Positions 16,455 to 27,067 are shown, counted from the stretch's first letter. The stretch: DNA of 64,000 nucleotides from Eggerthellaceae bacterium (GCA_910575165.1 CAJTDS010000001.1:186001-250000), one strand, 5' to 3'. Notes: generated by a model not told the origin, from the sequence alone. Program-made: numbers and translations.

Positions 16455-19400
16455 ATGAGGAAGTCTACTGCTCGTATTAAGGTAGTGAACAGCCTGCTGG
16501 CGTGCACGCTGGTACTGGGGCTGATGCCGTCGCTGGGATCGGTTGCCTACGGCGATCCAGCTGAAAATCTCATGGGGGGGGGGTCGCCTGAAAGCGGTTT
16601 GCTAGGGGCGGTTTCTGACCTCATGATACCCGAAGCGCAGGATGAGCCCGTCGGCGACCCTGCGTCGGAGGATGACGCTGCCCCCGATAACGCCGGCAAC
16701 CCCGAAGGCTCCGTTTCGGCCGCCGACCCCAACTCCGAAGGCGCCGAAGCGAACGCTCCCACCCCTGTTTCCGAAGGTGACGATTCCCCCGACGCCGCCT
16801 CCGACCCCAACGCTGACGACGCCGACGACTCGGCGATCGAGCTCAAATCCTTGGCCACCTTCGACGCTGGCGACGGCTTCACCGACTGCGGCGGCCTGTC
16901 CATCAAGAGCGCCGACGGCTCCACGGACGGCTTCGGCTACGAAGAGGTCACTTGGACGCGCATCGGCCGCGGCTACACCGAGAACGGGTATAGCAGCAGC
17001 GGCCGCAATCCCGAAATCCCCCGTACCACTCCGGTTACCGCTACCCTCAACATGCTGGTTATCAAGAAGAGCGGCACGTACACCATCAAGAACACCGCGG
17101 ACGCGGCCACGGGCACCGGCATCCGCGTCATGCCCGGCTTGAACGTGAACCTGGTGTTCGCCGGCGTAAACATCAACGGCGGCTACCCCATGGAAATCGT
17201 CACCAACAGCCACGTGTCCTCTACCTACGACTTCCTGACCGAAGAGATGGAGGGCTCCGACGTGGCGAATCCCACGCGCGTGCACATCACCCTGGCCGAC
17301 GGTACCACGAACAACCTGACCTCGCTCTACAACAGCATCGCTCACAGCTCGGGCAGCAACCAGAACTACAACGAGTACCAGTTCCCCGGCCTGCGCTGCG
17401 GCGAGGGGTCGTACCTGACCATCGACGACGCGGTGCTCAACGTGGACACGGCGGGCAACCACATCACGCCCGTTGACGGCGCCATCCCCGACGGCACCAC
17501 CTACGTGGACCGCACCGGCACCGTGCGCACCGCCGACTCCACCAAGAAGAAGGAAAGCGAGCGCTTCAACAGCCTGTCGAACCTGGAGTCCTCGAACCCC
17601 GGCGTGCTGAACGTGTACGGCGGCGTGCGCTCGGCTGCCATCGGCGGCGGTCCGCTGGAGAATTCCGGCGTCATGACCTTCGACGGCGGCACCATCAACA
17701 CCTATGCCGCGGCCTTCAACGGTAACGGCGCCGGCTGCGGCATCGGCGGCGGCCATGCGGGCGGCAGCACCCAGACCACCATCAACGGCGGCGTCATCTA
17801 CGCACGGTCGTCCTTCCACGGCGCGGCTATCGGCGGCGGATGCACCTACGTCGGCGGCATGTCGTCCTACCTCACCTTCCCCCTGGCCGACGCGCTGCTC
17901 TCCCGCAACGCCAACTCCACCATCGCCGGCGACATCACCATCAACGGCGGCTTCACCACGGCCCAGGGCGACGAGCACTCCAATGCCTTCGGTCAGGGTT
18001 GCGGTGGCTCCAATACCGGCAAGACCATCCTCATCACCGGCGGCACCCTGTATCCTCTTTGGGGTGGTGGCGGCGGCTTTCTGGAAATCGGTGGCGATGG
18101 CGGCAAGGTCATCATCACCGGCGGCTCCATCAACTGCACGCGCTTCCAGGGCAACGACAACGACGGCAAGGCCTACGGCGGCAAGACCGATGAGAACGGC
18201 AACTACCTGTTCGACAGCACCAACAAGGTGGCCATGATCAACGTGAAGGTGGGCCCGAAGATTGAGTCCATGGTCAAGCAGCTCATGCGCGACAAGCTGG
18301 GCGACGCCTACGACGAGAGCACCATTGCCTCCAATCCGGAGTACCAGAAGCTGCTGGCCGAGGGCATGAACGCCAAGATTGAGTCTTGGGAGTTCAAGAT
18401 TAACGACATGCCCATGGAGCCCTACTACGGCGCGCCGGCCCGTCTGCAGAACGGCATTCTGTACCTGTGGCTGCCCGAGGGCACCTACGGCCGCGACAAG
18501 GTGGACGCGAACTTCAGCTACTACGTGGGCGACCAGCTGCTCACCTCTTACACCAACGTGCCGGCGAACCCCGACTCCGCCGACGGTACCATCAAGGAAT
18601 GGGAGGTCTTCGAGCTGGACGAGGCCTTCATCGAGGCCAACTGGTCCAAGTACTACGATGGCGTCTCCCTTGACTCCGCGGGTATCTTAGGCTCGGGCGG
18701 TATCTCGGTGAACAACCCTCCCAGTGGCAAGCTGACCGATGCGAACAAGCTGACCTTCGGCGCCCAGAAAATGGACGAGCTGGGCAACGGCACGGCGGCT
18801 TCCACCAGCTCTTCGAAGATGCCGGCCGATTCGGGCATGTACAACGTAGAGGTCATGTCCTCTCAGTACGCCTCCGATACCAACTTCGCCGTGACCTACT
18901 GGGGGCACCGCGCCTACGGCACCGCCACGGTGTCTCCCATCTCGTCGCGCTCCGTAACCGAGGTTCCCGAAGAGCTGGGTCGCGTGGTGGGCGACGATAC
19001 CTACACCAGCCCCGTGTGGCTGCAGGACGAGGCTCCCGAAGGGACCGACTTCAACACGGCGCTGCAGAACCACATGTTCGTTCCCGTGGACGTGACCAGC
19101 TACAAGGTGCCCTTCGGAGACACCTACAAGGACGGCACCGACACGGCGAAGGCCTCGTGCGTGGTTCCCCAAGGCCGCATCACGCTGTACCTGGACGGCG
19201 TGCAGATTCCCGCGCGCCTGGGCGGCGTGATTGACTATCGCCTGAGCTATGATGACACCGGCAAGCCGGTTATGGGCGATAACGGTTCGCAAGCTACTAC
19301 CAACAGCGACGTGGTCACCTATGTCGACGACGACGGTCGCATGCACGCGGTGGCCTACTTCGACCTGAACGAGAAGAAGATCAACGAGCTGTTCCGCTCG

Positions 19401-22400
19401 GCGGACTACCGTGCGAACAACACCTTCGACAAGAAGGTTGCCGAGGCTGGCCCCGACGACCCCGCGCCGCTGCACGAGGTGCATGCGGTGTACACGTCGG
19501 CCGTGCGCGACAACCTGATCGACCGCGACGATGTCGACCAGGCTGTGGAAGGCTACAGCCTGGAAGCGCCGCAGGATGAGGAGCCGGCGGCGGAGGAGCA
19601 GGCCGCAGACGACGCGGCCGATGCGACGGTGGGCGCCCTGGCGGCAGGCGGCGAGCTTGATCCGGCGGCCTTCGGAGCCCTGGTGGCGCAGAAGGTGTTG
19701 CTGTTCGCCGAGGGCGCCGACGACGACGCCGGCAGCTTGATCGCGAAGGAGGCCACCTCGGCCGGCATCGACGGCGTGGCGCCCCGGTGGTCCGACTCCG
19801 GCTACGAGAACTACTACGAGTCCACCACGCCTGTGACCTTCGTGGACATCGCCATGGTGGACCCCACGGGCACCCTGTACAACGAGATGGGCCAGCCCCA
19901 GGAGAACCCCGATGGCACCAATTCCTACGACCGCGTGTCCTACGACCCGGCGCTGCCGGTGGATGCGTCCAACATGCCCTCCACCGACGACAAGTACAAG
20001 GCCAGCTACGTGGTGGAAAAGCCCGTCGAGGGCGGCACGGAGAAGGAAGTGGTCTGTGAGGAGTACAAGTTCTACCACGTGACTGACTTCCGCGATTCGG
20101 AGACCTCTCGGGCGTCTACTCCTGACTGGTTCCCCGTTTACCTGACTACGAACTCCCTGGGCGACGTGACCTTCACAAGCTCCGACCCTGCTGCCGTCAC
20201 CTTCGACCCCGCCACGGTGACCAACCGCGAGTACGAGGACGGCACGGTGGAGTACGGCATTGGCGCGCGGGCTCATGTGAACTCGGCAGGTAAGGTGACG
20301 CTCAAGGCTCGGGTGGCTCCCAACGGTGCCTACAACGGGCTGGAGCGCAGCTTCACGCTGTACATCTACCCCGACCTGTCGAAGAAGCCGGTGCTGGACA
20401 TGAAGGAGACGGCTTACGACACCAGCCGCTCCGACGGCACCATCCGCCCCGGCGACGTGCTGGCCTACACTGCCACGCTCACGAACACCACGCCTGACTC
20501 GGCGCTGTTCCGCGGCAAGATGCAGATGCAACTGCCCGACACCCTGGAAGTGGGCCGCGTATTCTATACCGATCCCAACGGAGCGGAGCGCGAGCTTGAC
20601 CCCAGCGAGTACACGGTGACCACCGATCCCGCCACCGGTGTGTCCACCATCGAGTTCACGTCCACCGAGGTGCTCTACGGCTTGGGCCAGATGAGCCTGA
20701 CGGTGGAGGCTGCGGTGAAGGCCGATGTTGCCTGGCGCGCCCTGACCGACCCTGATTCGGTGAGCTTCCATTCCACCACCACGGGCAGCGGCGTGTACGG
20801 TATCGGCGACAGCGACTTCGACTGGGATACCCGTTACGACTACGTGGACGGCACGCCCACCGACGAGGCCAGCGCCGAATGCGACCCCACGCTTCCACCC
20901 GAGCGTGAGCCCGAACAGCCCAAGCCGCCCTATACTCCCGACGAGCTTGAGGAGATTCTCGGCGGTGGCCTGGTGGACCCCGAGCCCGGCACGCCCGACG
21001 ACCCGGAGCCCGGCCCCGGCGTACTGGTGGGCGGCACTGACCCGGTGCCCGGTTCGCCCTTCGACCAGGCGGTGGAGGACAGCGACTATACCGACGACCC
21101 CAAGCCGAACCCCATTGTGCCGGGCGACCGTATCATCAAGTTCGGCGAGAAGGACGATCCCGAGACCCCCGATGACATCGCCGAGGAGCTGAAGCGCATC
21201 ATCGACAAGGTGGTGGAGGAGAACAAGGGCAAGCCCGAGGACGAGCGCCAGACCACGGTTGACATCCCGGTGACTATCCTGACGCCCAACCCCGACGACC
21301 CGGACGGCGAGCCGGTGGAGAAGCACGTGATCATCACGGTGCCCGTGCCCGATACCCCCGATACGCCCGACGTCCCCAGCAACCCCGACGACCCCGACAA
21401 CCCGGACGACCCCGACAATCCGGACGATCCGAGCAACCCGGACGACCCGAAGAACCCCCACGATCCCGATCGCGACGACCACGGTTTGACGGTGCTGCCG
21501 AACGACCCGGTGGTTCCCGACCCCGGCAACCCGGACGACCCCGACGACCCGGACGACCCCGACGACCCGGACACCCCGGCGAAAAGCGACATCGTGGTGA
21601 CCAAGGAGCTTCGCAACGTTACGCCCGGGTTCGCTGACCGCGGCAACACCTACGCGCTGGTGGGCGATACGCTGGAGTACACCATCGTGGCCAAGAACCT
21701 GAAGGAGGGCACGGCGTGGCTTGCGGCCCAGGTGTACGATCCGCTGCCCCAGGGCGTGGCCTACGTGTCCGGTTCGGCGGTCATCACCGATCAGTTCGGC
21801 AAGCAGCATGCGGTGAAGGCCGAAGACGAGCTTCACGGCGAAGGCGGCAAGCTGGGCTTCAACCTGGGCGACATCTACGGCGGCAAGCAGGCTAGCGTCA
21901 CGTTCAAGGTGACGGTCACGGCCGACGCGGTGGCCGACGGCGCCCCGGTGCCGTCCAACGTGGCCTACGGCCAGGGCACGAAGCCTTCCGGCACCGTCGT
22001 GTACCCGGAGGGAACCGACCCCGACACCTTCGATCCCACCACCGACCTGCCTATCGAGATTCAGCTTCCCGACCCCACGCCGGGCACGTTCGACCCGGGC
22101 AGCGAGGATGAGAAGGACAAGTGGGAGGAAGAGGATCCGGACAACCCCGGTACCACCAAGCCCAAGGACCTGCTGCCCACCGACCCGGCCAAGCCTGACG
22201 GCACGAGCCACACCGACCCCGACCATGGGAAGTTCTCCACGGTCAAGGACGCCACGGTGGTGACCGAGCACGAGGGTGCGCCCGAGGGCACTGTGTACGT
22301 GGGCGACGTGGTGGCCTATACCATCACGTTCGCGAATCACGACGAGCCGTGGACTGCGTGGTACAACGTGACCCTGTACGACAAGCTGCCCAAGGGCCTG

Positions 22401-23027
22401 GCGCCGGTGGCGGGCTCCTTCGCGCTGAAGGCCCCTGGCGCCGATGAGGCCCAGCCGCTTGACGACTCGGTCTACAACGCGCAAAGCGGGGACATCTCGG
22501 TGTATGTGGGGCGCGTGTTGGGCGGTCAGGAAGCGGTGCTCACGTTCCAGTGCACCGTCACTGACGAGGCTGTGGGCTCCGACATCGGCAACACAGCGGC
22601 TGTGTACGGCACCGACCCGTCGAAGACCGAGCCCTCAGTGCTGGATGGTACGCCGGGTGCCACTCCCGGGGTGGGTGACCGCTACGCCCCCGAAGAGGGC
22701 TGGGACGGATTCGTGGAGGATAACGGCTCTGATTCGGCGAACTTCTCGTCGGTGAGCTATCCCGACAGCGAAGGCCCTGTGGACGTGGTCGACCCGAATG
22801 GCGACCCGAACCGCAAGCCCACGCCGCTGCCTTCCGGCGACGGCAACGGTAACGGCGACGGTAACGGCGGCCCGGGCGGCTCGTCGGCGGCCACGGGTGA
22901 CAGCCTGCCCGTGACGGCGCTTGCGGGCCTGGCGTTCGCGGCCTTCGTGGTGCTGGCGACCGCCCTGTGGCGCCGCCGGGTAGACGCCCTCAGGGAGCAG
23001 GCGCCGCACGGCAAGCACGTGCGGTAA
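16455..23027 (+). CDS. Giant cell-surface adhesin-like protein with a phase-variable G10 tract
   Basis: 2190 residues from ATG 16455 (ATAGGAG upstream; an upstream in-frame ATG at 16362 lacks a ribosome site). Residues 1-32 are a signal peptide ending SVAYG-D. An acidic Pro/Ala-rich region (33-135) follows and holds three Gly encoded by the G10 tract. Residues about 135-650 are Gly/Asn-rich with GGG(x) turns (AAIGGGPLENSG, CGIGGGHAGG), as in beta-helix surface proteins. DUF11-like repeats start near 1312, 1712 and 1927 (e.g. VLAYTATLTNTT, LEYTIVAKNL, VAYTITFANHD). Asp-Pro-rich linkers (DNPDDPDNPDD type) lie at about 1635-1675 and 1689-1709. The C-terminus is AATGDSLPVT, a 20-residue membrane segment and RRR, like a sortase signal but without LPxTG. 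Role in adhesion is inferred. Confidence 0.9.
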   Translation: MRKSTARIKVVNSLLACTLVLGLMPSLGSVAYGDPAENLMGGGSPESGLLGAVSDLMIPEAQDEPVGDPASEDDAAPDNAGNPEGSVSAADPNSEGAEANAPTPVSEGDDSPDAASDPNADDADDSAIELKSLATFDAGDGFTDCGGLSIKSADGSTDGFGYEEVTWTRIGRGYTENGYSSSGRNPEIPRTTPVTATLNMLVIKKSGTYTIKNTADAATGTGIRVMPGLNVNLVFAGVNINGGYPMEIVTNSHVSSTYDFLTEEMEGSDVANPTRVHITLADGTTNNLTSLYNSIAHSSGSNQNYNEYQFPGLRCGEGSYLTIDDAVLNVDTAGNHITPVDGAIPDGTTYVDRTGTVRTADSTKKKESERFNSLSNLESSNPGVLNVYGGVRSAAIGGGPLENSGVMTFDGGTINTYAAAFNGNGAGCGIGGGHAGGSTQTTINGGVIYARSSFHGAAIGGGCTYVGGMSSYLTFPLADALLSRNANSTIAGDITINGGFTTAQGDEHSNAFGQGCGGSNTGKTILITGGTLYPLWGGGGGFLEIGGDGGKVIITGGSINCTRFQGNDNDGKAYGGKTDENGNYLFDSTNKVAMINVKVGPKIESMVKQLMRDKLGDAYDESTIASNPEYQKLLAEGMNAKIESWEFKINDMPMEPYYGAPARLQNGILYLWLPEGTYGRDKVDANFSYYVGDQLLTSYTNVPANPDSADGTIKEWEVFELDEAFIEANWSKYYDGVSLDSAGILGSGGISVNNPPSGKLTDANKLTFGAQKMDELGNGTAASTSSSKMPADSGMYNVEVMSSQYASDTNFAVTYWGHRAYGTATVSPISSRSVTEVPEELGRVVGDDTYTSPVWLQDEAPEGTDFNTALQNHMFVPVDVTSYKVPFGDTYKDGTDTAKASCVVPQGRITLYLDGVQIPARLGGVIDYRLSYDDTGKPVMGDNGSQATTNSDVVTYVDDDGRMHAVAYFDLNEKKINELFRSADYRANNTFDKKVAEAGPDDPAPLHEVHAVYTSAVRDNLIDRDDVDQAVEGYSLEAPQDEEPAAEEQAADDAADATVGALAAGGELDPAAFGALVAQKVLLFAEGADDDAGSLIAKEATSAGIDGVAPRWSDSGYENYYESTTPVTFVDIAMVDPTGTLYNEMGQPQENPDGTNSYDRVSYDPALPVDASNMPSTDDKYKASYVVEKPVEGGTEKEVVCEEYKFYHVTDFRDSETSRASTPDWFPVYLTTNSLGDVTFTSSDPAAVTFDPATVTNREYEDGTVEYGIGARAHVNSAGKVTLKARVAPNGAYNGLERSFTLYIYPDLSKKPVLDMKETAYDTSRSDGTIRPGDVLAYTATLTNTTPDSALFRGKMQMQLPDTLEVGRVFYTDPNGAERELDPSEYTVTTDPATGVSTIEFTSTEVLYGLGQMSLTVEAAVKADVAWRALTDPDSVSFHSTTTGSGVYGIGDSDFDWDTRYDYVDGTPTDEASAECDPTLPPEREPEQPKPPYTPDELEEILGGGLVDPEPGTPDDPEPGPGVLVGGTDPVPGSPFDQAVEDSDYTDDPKPNPIVPGDRIIKFGEKDDPETPDDIAEELKRIIDKVVEENKGKPEDERQTTVDIPVTILTPNPDDPDGEPVEKHVIITVPVPDTPDTPDVPSNPDDPDNPDDPDNPDDPSNPDDPKNPHDPDRDDHGLTVLPNDPVVPDPGNPDDPDDPDDPDDPDTPAKSDIVVTKELRNVTPGFADRGNTYALVGDTLEYTIVAKNLKEGTAWLAAQVYDPLPQGVAYVSGSAVITDQFGKQHAVKAEDELHGEGGKLGFNLGDIYGGKQASVTFKVTVTADAVADGAPVPSNVAYGQGTKPSGTVVYPEGTDPDTFDPTTDLPIEIQLPDPTPGTFDPGSEDEKDKWEEEDPDNPGTTKPKDLLPTDPAKPDGTSHTDPDHGKFSTVKDATVVTEHEGAPEGTVYVGDVVAYTITFANHDEPWTAWYNVTLYDKLPKGLAPVAGSFALKAPGADEAQPLDDSVYNAQSGDISVYVGRVLGGQEAVLTFQCTVTDEAVGSDIGNTAAVYGTDPSKTEPSVLDGTPGATPGVGDRYAPEEGWDGFVEDNGSDSANFSSVSYPDSEGPVDVVDPNGDPNRKPTPLPSGDGNGNGDGNGGPGGSSAATGDSLPVTALAGLAFAAFVVLATALWRRRVDALREQAPHGKHVR
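16574..16583 (+). repeat. G10 homopolymer inside the adhesin reading frame
   Basis: Ten consecutive G follow CAT at codons 40-43, just after the signal peptide. With ten G the frame is open; gain or loss of one base would shift it and stop the protein early. Confidence 0.85.
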
Positions 23028-23109
23028 GGAGGCCTGCCGGCAGCGGACGCGGCTGACAGAAGCGTTCGGCGGCCGCTGATAGCGGGGCGATTTCAAGCCC
23101 ATGTAACCA

Positions 23110-23137
23110 GGGGCGCGGCAACAAGTCGCGCCCCTTT
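23110..23137 (+). terminator. Rho-independent terminator of the adhesin gene
   Basis: Perfect 8-bp stem GGGGCGCG / CGCGCCCC with a 9-base loop, followed by TTTCATTT, about 85 bases after the adhesin stop codon. Confidence 0.85.
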
Positions 23138-23318
23138 CATTTGCCGCGCGCGGGGTGCGACTGCCGTTTCGCCGGGGCAGGGCGAGCGCCTGGACTTCGC
23201 CGTGCATTTGCTTGGCTCTTTCGTTCGAGCCGAGGTGTTTCATTCCGCGTGTCTCTGCCCGTTGATTGCCGTCCTATGCGAGCCTGTGGTGCTTTCTCGC
23301 TTCACGGTAGCCACTCGA

Positions 23319-23434
23319 TGTAACGGATGACGTTTATGGCAATGGAAACCTGCCATAAACGTCTTTCGTTACAGGAAATCGCACATAACCGTCATCGGTT
23401 ACAGTGTTTTCTGCCATAAACGTCATCCATTACA
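23319..23434. repeat. Repeat family A, locus 3 (one inverted plus three direct units)
   Basis: Units at 23319-23341 (inverted), 23351-23373, 23384-23403 and 23415-23434. Spacers between units match those of loci 1, 2 and 4. It lies between two convergent genes, about 70 bases past the metH stop. Confidence 0.88.
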
Positions 23435-23505
23435 TCGAGTCCATCCGAACGCGAACAGGGTCTCGGCGCCGGTCTGATTTCAGCCGCGGGATGGGCTGGC
23501 TCCTG

Positions 23506-26169
23506 CTACTTCGCGAAGAAGGCGCTGGCTATGCGAGCGGATTCCGAGGCGTCTTTGGCGTAGAAGTCGGCGGCTATGGAATCGGCGAACTCCTGGGTGA
23601 CCACGGCGCCTCCCACCATGACCGCCGCGTCAGGGCACCGCTCGTGCACCAGGCGGATGGTGCGCTCCATGGCGCCTACCGTGGTGGTCATGAGCGCGGA
23701 GAGGCCTACCAGACGCGCGCCGGTTTGTTGCACGGCGGCCAGCACGGCTTCCGGCGCCACGTCTTTGCCCAGGTCGATGATGGGGAAGCCGTAGTTCTCC
23801 AACAGCATCTTCACGATGTTCTTCCCGATGTCGTGTATGTCACCTTCCACGGTGGCCAAAACGATGGCGTTGGGGGCTGCGGCGGCTGTTGCGGCGCCGA
23901 CTGTTGCAGAGGTGGTGTCTGCGCCTGCGCCAGATGTGGCGGTGTTGGCGTTAACGTCGGTCGGGCGCTCGTCGGCGGTACGTTCGCGGATGACGTCGAA
24001 ACCGGCTTTCACCGCTTCGGCGGCGGCCATGAGCTGGGGCAGGAAGAAGACGCCGGATTCGTAGCGGGCCCCCACCACGTCCAGCACGGGAACGAAGACG
24101 TCGTTGATGATGGCGATGGGGTCGTGGCGTTTCAGAAGCGATTCGGTAGCGGCGGCCATGGGGGCGCTGCGACCGGAAAGTACCAGGTCGACCATGGCGT
24201 GCACGGTGTCGGCGTCGGCGGAGAAGGACTCGGGGATGGCGATGGGGCACTGCTCGCTCGGGGCGGCTGCCTCGGGGGCTGCGGCGGTTGCGGCCGACAG
24301 GGAGGCGTCTGCGCCCGCCGTTGCCGCCGCGTTCGCCGGCCCATCGCCGGCAGGTCCATCGTAGGGGTCGCTTGCCTGGGCGTAGGCTTCCAGGAATGCT
24401 CGAGCGCCGCTGTCTTGGCCGTTCAGCACGCGGAAAGTGTTCACCGTGTCGCGGTAACGGGGCGAAAGCGGGTTCAAGATGGGCATGTCCAGCCCGGCGC
24501 CCAGCGCGGCGGCCAGGAACACCGAGTTCACCATCGGCCGCTGGGGAAGCCCGAAGCTCACGTTGGAGACCCCCAGCACCGTGCGCACTCCCAGCTCCTG
24601 CTTGCACAGGGCGGTGGCGCGCAGGATTTCGCGCACTTCGCTTTGGTTCGTGGCGGCGGCCATGACCAGGCAGTCTATGGCCACGTCTTCCTTCGGGATG
24701 CCGTAGGAGGCGGCCGCGTCCACGATGCGCCGCGCGATCGCAAGGCGCCCTTCGGCCGTGGAGGGGATGCCGTCCTCATCCAGGGTGAGCCCCACCACGG
24801 TGCAGCCGTAGCGGGCGACGGTGGGCAGCACCGCTTCCAGGTTCGCGCGCTTGCCGTTGACGGAGTTCACCATGGGTCGTCCTGTGTAGCGGCGGCAGGC
24901 GGCTTCGACGGCGGCGGGGTCGGACGAGTCGATCTGCAGCGGCAGCGGCACGGTGGCTTGCAGCGTTTCCACGGCGCGGGCAAGCACAGCAGGCTCGTCA
25001 AGTCCCGGCACGCCCACGTTCACGTCCAGGATGTCGGCGTCGGCGCGCTGCTGGGCCACGGCCTCGCCCACCAGGTAGTCGAAGTCGCCCGCCTGCAGCG
25101 CCGCCTTCAGCTTCTTCTTGCCCGTAGGATTGATGCGCTCGCCGATGACGGCTATCCGCGCCTCGCCTTCCGGCAGGCTTACCATCTCCTGGGCGCTGGT
25201 GACGGTGAAGGCGGGGCAGTAGCGGGGGTTGGGGAAGCTCGGCGCCGCGTTCCCGGGGCGTGCCGCGGCGGGCGAGGGTTGCCCGTCCACCAGCTGGCGC
25301 AGGGCGCGGATGTGGTCGGGCGTGGTGCCGCAGCAGCCGCCCACCACCGTGATACCGGCTTCGATGATAGGCAGCATGGCCTGGGCGAACGCTTCCGGAC
25401 CAACGTCGAACACCGTGGCGCCGTCCACCATGCGGGGCAGGCCTGCGTTGGGCTGGGCCATAAGGGGGCAGCGGGAGAAAGGTGTCATCTGGCGGGCCAG
25501 CGGGGCGATCTCGTCCGGCCCGAGCGAGCAGTTCAGACCCACCACCTGGGCGCCCAGGGCCGAAAGCGTGGCGGCGGCGATGGCCGGCGTGGTGCCCAGG
25601 AAGGTGCGCCCGTCTTCCCCGAAGCTCATGGTGGCGAACACTGGCAGGCTGGTGCTCTCGACGGCGGCCAGCACGGCGGCCTTGATTTCCCGCAGGTCGG
25701 TCATGGTCTCCACCACGATGAGGTCGCAGCCGGCGGCTTCGGCGGCGCGGGCCTGCTCGGCGAAGATGTCGTAGGCCTCCTCGAAGGCGAGCGTGCCCAT
25801 GGGCTCGAGCAGCTGGCCGGTGGGCCCGATGTCGCCGGCCACCAGCGAGGCCCCTGCAGCTTTGGCGATGGCGGCTGCGGCGGCGTAGACCTCTGCCACG
25901 GTGGCGCCGGTCCCTTCCAGCTTCAGGCGGTTCGACCCGAAGGTGTTCGTGGTGATGCAGTCGCTCCCGGCTTCGACGTAGCGGTGCTGGATGGCCTGGA
26001 TGTCGGCGGGGTGCGTGAGGTTCAGCAGGTCGGGATTCTGGTGGACCTGATGAAGGCCCGCCTGCTGCACCAGCGTACCCATGCCGCCGTCCATCAGCAG
26101 AAACGCTTTGCCGGCCAGCACGCGTTCCAGATGGTCGCTGGCAGTGGTCAGCTTACGAGGGCATGCCAT
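23506..26169 (-). CDS. metH: Cobalamin-dependent methionine synthase without reactivation domain
   Basis: 887 residues from ATG 26169. It moves the methyl group of methyltetrahydrofolate to homocysteine through B12, in the cytoplasm. Homocysteine domain (1-300): LLMDGGMGTLVQQAG, with zinc Cys in GLNCS and GGCCGT. Pterin domain (about 330-590): GERINPTGKKKLKAAL, LDVNVG, LQIDSSDPAAVEAA. Cap and B12 domains (about 650-887): GDIHDIGKNIV gives the DxHxxG lower-ligand His. Full MetH has about 1200 residues; the S-adenosylmethionine reactivation domain is missing and is supplied by the gene directly upstream, which it overlaps by 17 bases. Two Ala/Thr/Gly-rich inserts lie before the cap and B12 domains. 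No B12 riboswitch was recognised. Confidence 0.93.
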   Translation of the reverse strand: MACPRKLTTASDHLERVLAGKAFLLMDGGMGTLVQQAGLHQVHQNPDLLNLTHPADIQAIQHRYVEAGSDCITTNTFGSNRLKLEGTGATVAEVYAAAAAIAKAAGASLVAGDIGPTGQLLEPMGTLAFEEAYDIFAEQARAAEAAGCDLIVVETMTDLREIKAAVLAAVESTSLPVFATMSFGEDGRTFLGTTPAIAAATLSALGAQVVGLNCSLGPDEIAPLARQMTPFSRCPLMAQPNAGLPRMVDGATVFDVGPEAFAQAMLPIIEAGITVVGGCCGTTPDHIRALRQLVDGQPSPAAARPGNAAPSFPNPRYCPAFTVTSAQEMVSLPEGEARIAVIGERINPTGKKKLKAALQAGDFDYLVGEAVAQQRADADILDVNVGVPGLDEPAVLARAVETLQATVPLPLQIDSSDPAAVEAACRRYTGRPMVNSVNGKRANLEAVLPTVARYGCTVVGLTLDEDGIPSTAEGRLAIARRIVDAAASYGIPKEDVAIDCLVMAAATNQSEVREILRATALCKQELGVRTVLGVSNVSFGLPQRPMVNSVFLAAALGAGLDMPILNPLSPRYRDTVNTFRVLNGQDSGARAFLEAYAQASDPYDGPAGDGPANAAATAGADASLSAATAAAPEAAAPSEQCPIAIPESFSADADTVHAMVDLVLSGRSAPMAAATESLLKRHDPIAIINDVFVPVLDVVGARYESGVFFLPQLMAAAEAVKAGFDVIRERTADERPTDVNANTATSGAGADTTSATVGAATAAAAPNAIVLATVEGDIHDIGKNIVKMLLENYGFPIIDLGKDVAPEAVLAAVQQTGARLVGLSALMTTTVGAMERTIRLVHERCPDAAVMVGGAVVTQEFADSIAADFYAKDASESARIASAFFAK

Positions 26170-27067
26170 CTTCGGTTCCTTTCCTTAGGGAAGCGCCTTC
26201 GCGCAGCTTGGCGGTTGGGCGGGCTGTGCCCGCGGGGGCTGTGGTCTCCTGGGACGCGCTGGCGGGTTTTGCGTCCTTCCGAGACGCGGCGGCTTTCTGT
26301 TTGCCTACGTGCGCCAGGGAGGGAGCGGCGATTTCGCCCCGATCGCCTATCTCGGCCCCGGGCTGGTCGGCGGTCTTTTCCAGATGGCGCACCTCGTCTC
26401 TGGGGCGGTCGGCGGGACGGTACAGGCCCACGATGGCCGTGATGGTCTTGGCGGGCACCAGCATGAGCGCCGCCGTGAGCGAGATGCCCAGCGCCTTGCT
26501 CGCCCCCAGGGCTTTCAGGAAGCCGGGTTGCACGCTAAGGGGCAGGTCGCCGTAGCCGGGGCTGAAACGCCATGTGGTGGCGAAACCGCGCTGATTGGCC
26601 TGCGCGCGCAGGTGCTCGTTCAGGACGTTGGCCGCCTGCTCTACCGCCGACGACGCGCAAAAGTCAGCCAGCATGCCGCCGGTGGCCGAAAGCGCCGTCT
26701 CGCGTCGCAGCAGCATCTCGCTCTTCGCTCCCAAGGTGACCGCCATGAAAGCCACTTCGCTGCATCCCCGCAGATGACGGGCGATAGCGCGCCCCGGCAG
26801 CTCTAGAGGCCCGATGGGCGTTTCAACGGTTACAGCCGCCTGCTCCCTTTCCTCGGCGTGAACGAGCGGGAAGATGGCGAACATGCCGGTGGGCTGAAGT
26901 TCCCGTTCGCACAGGGAGGCCGCCGCATCGAGACGTTTTCGCAGGTCGTCGTCGAGCGTTTGCCCGCGGTACCCCAGGTACCTCAGCGCTTCGTCGGCGT
27001 CGACGCGGCAGGGAAGCGCAATGGGCTTGCCTGCCCGAGCCGTTTCGATCCCGTTCGCGCCGTCCAT
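26153..27067 (-). CDS. Methionine synthase reactivation-domain protein
   Basis: 304 residues, ATG 27067, 17 bases after the metF stop; a GTG at 27127 inside metF is possible but less likely. The core (residues about 10-215) resembles the stand-alone vitamin B12-dependent methionine synthase activation region: EALRYLGYRG, CSEVAFMAVTLG, and FSPGYGDLPLSVQPGFLKAL, the last being the hallmark of the S-adenosylmethionine-binding site. It would re-methylate oxidised B12 on MetH. A charged Ala/Lys-rich tail of about 85 residues follows and has no match. Its stop overlaps the metH start, so coupled translation is likely. Confidence 0.85.
   Translation of the reverse strand: MDGANGIETARAGKPIALPCRVDADEALRYLGYRGQTLDDDLRKRLDAAASLCERELQPTGMFAIFPLVHAEEREQAAVTVETPIGPLELPGRAIARHLRGCSEVAFMAVTLGAKSEMLLRRETALSATGGMLADFCASSAVEQAANVLNEHLRAQANQRGFATTWRFSPGYGDLPLSVQPGFLKALGASKALGISLTAALMLVPAKTITAIVGLYRPADRPRDEVRHLEKTADQPGAEIGDRGEIAAPSLAHVGKQKAAASRKDAKPASASQETTAPAGTARPTAKLREGASLRKGTEDGMPS

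Noticed and set aside
18687-22484. 1265-codon open frame on the minus strand
   Set aside because: Antisense to the adhesin, with codon composition mirrored from it and no ribosome site.
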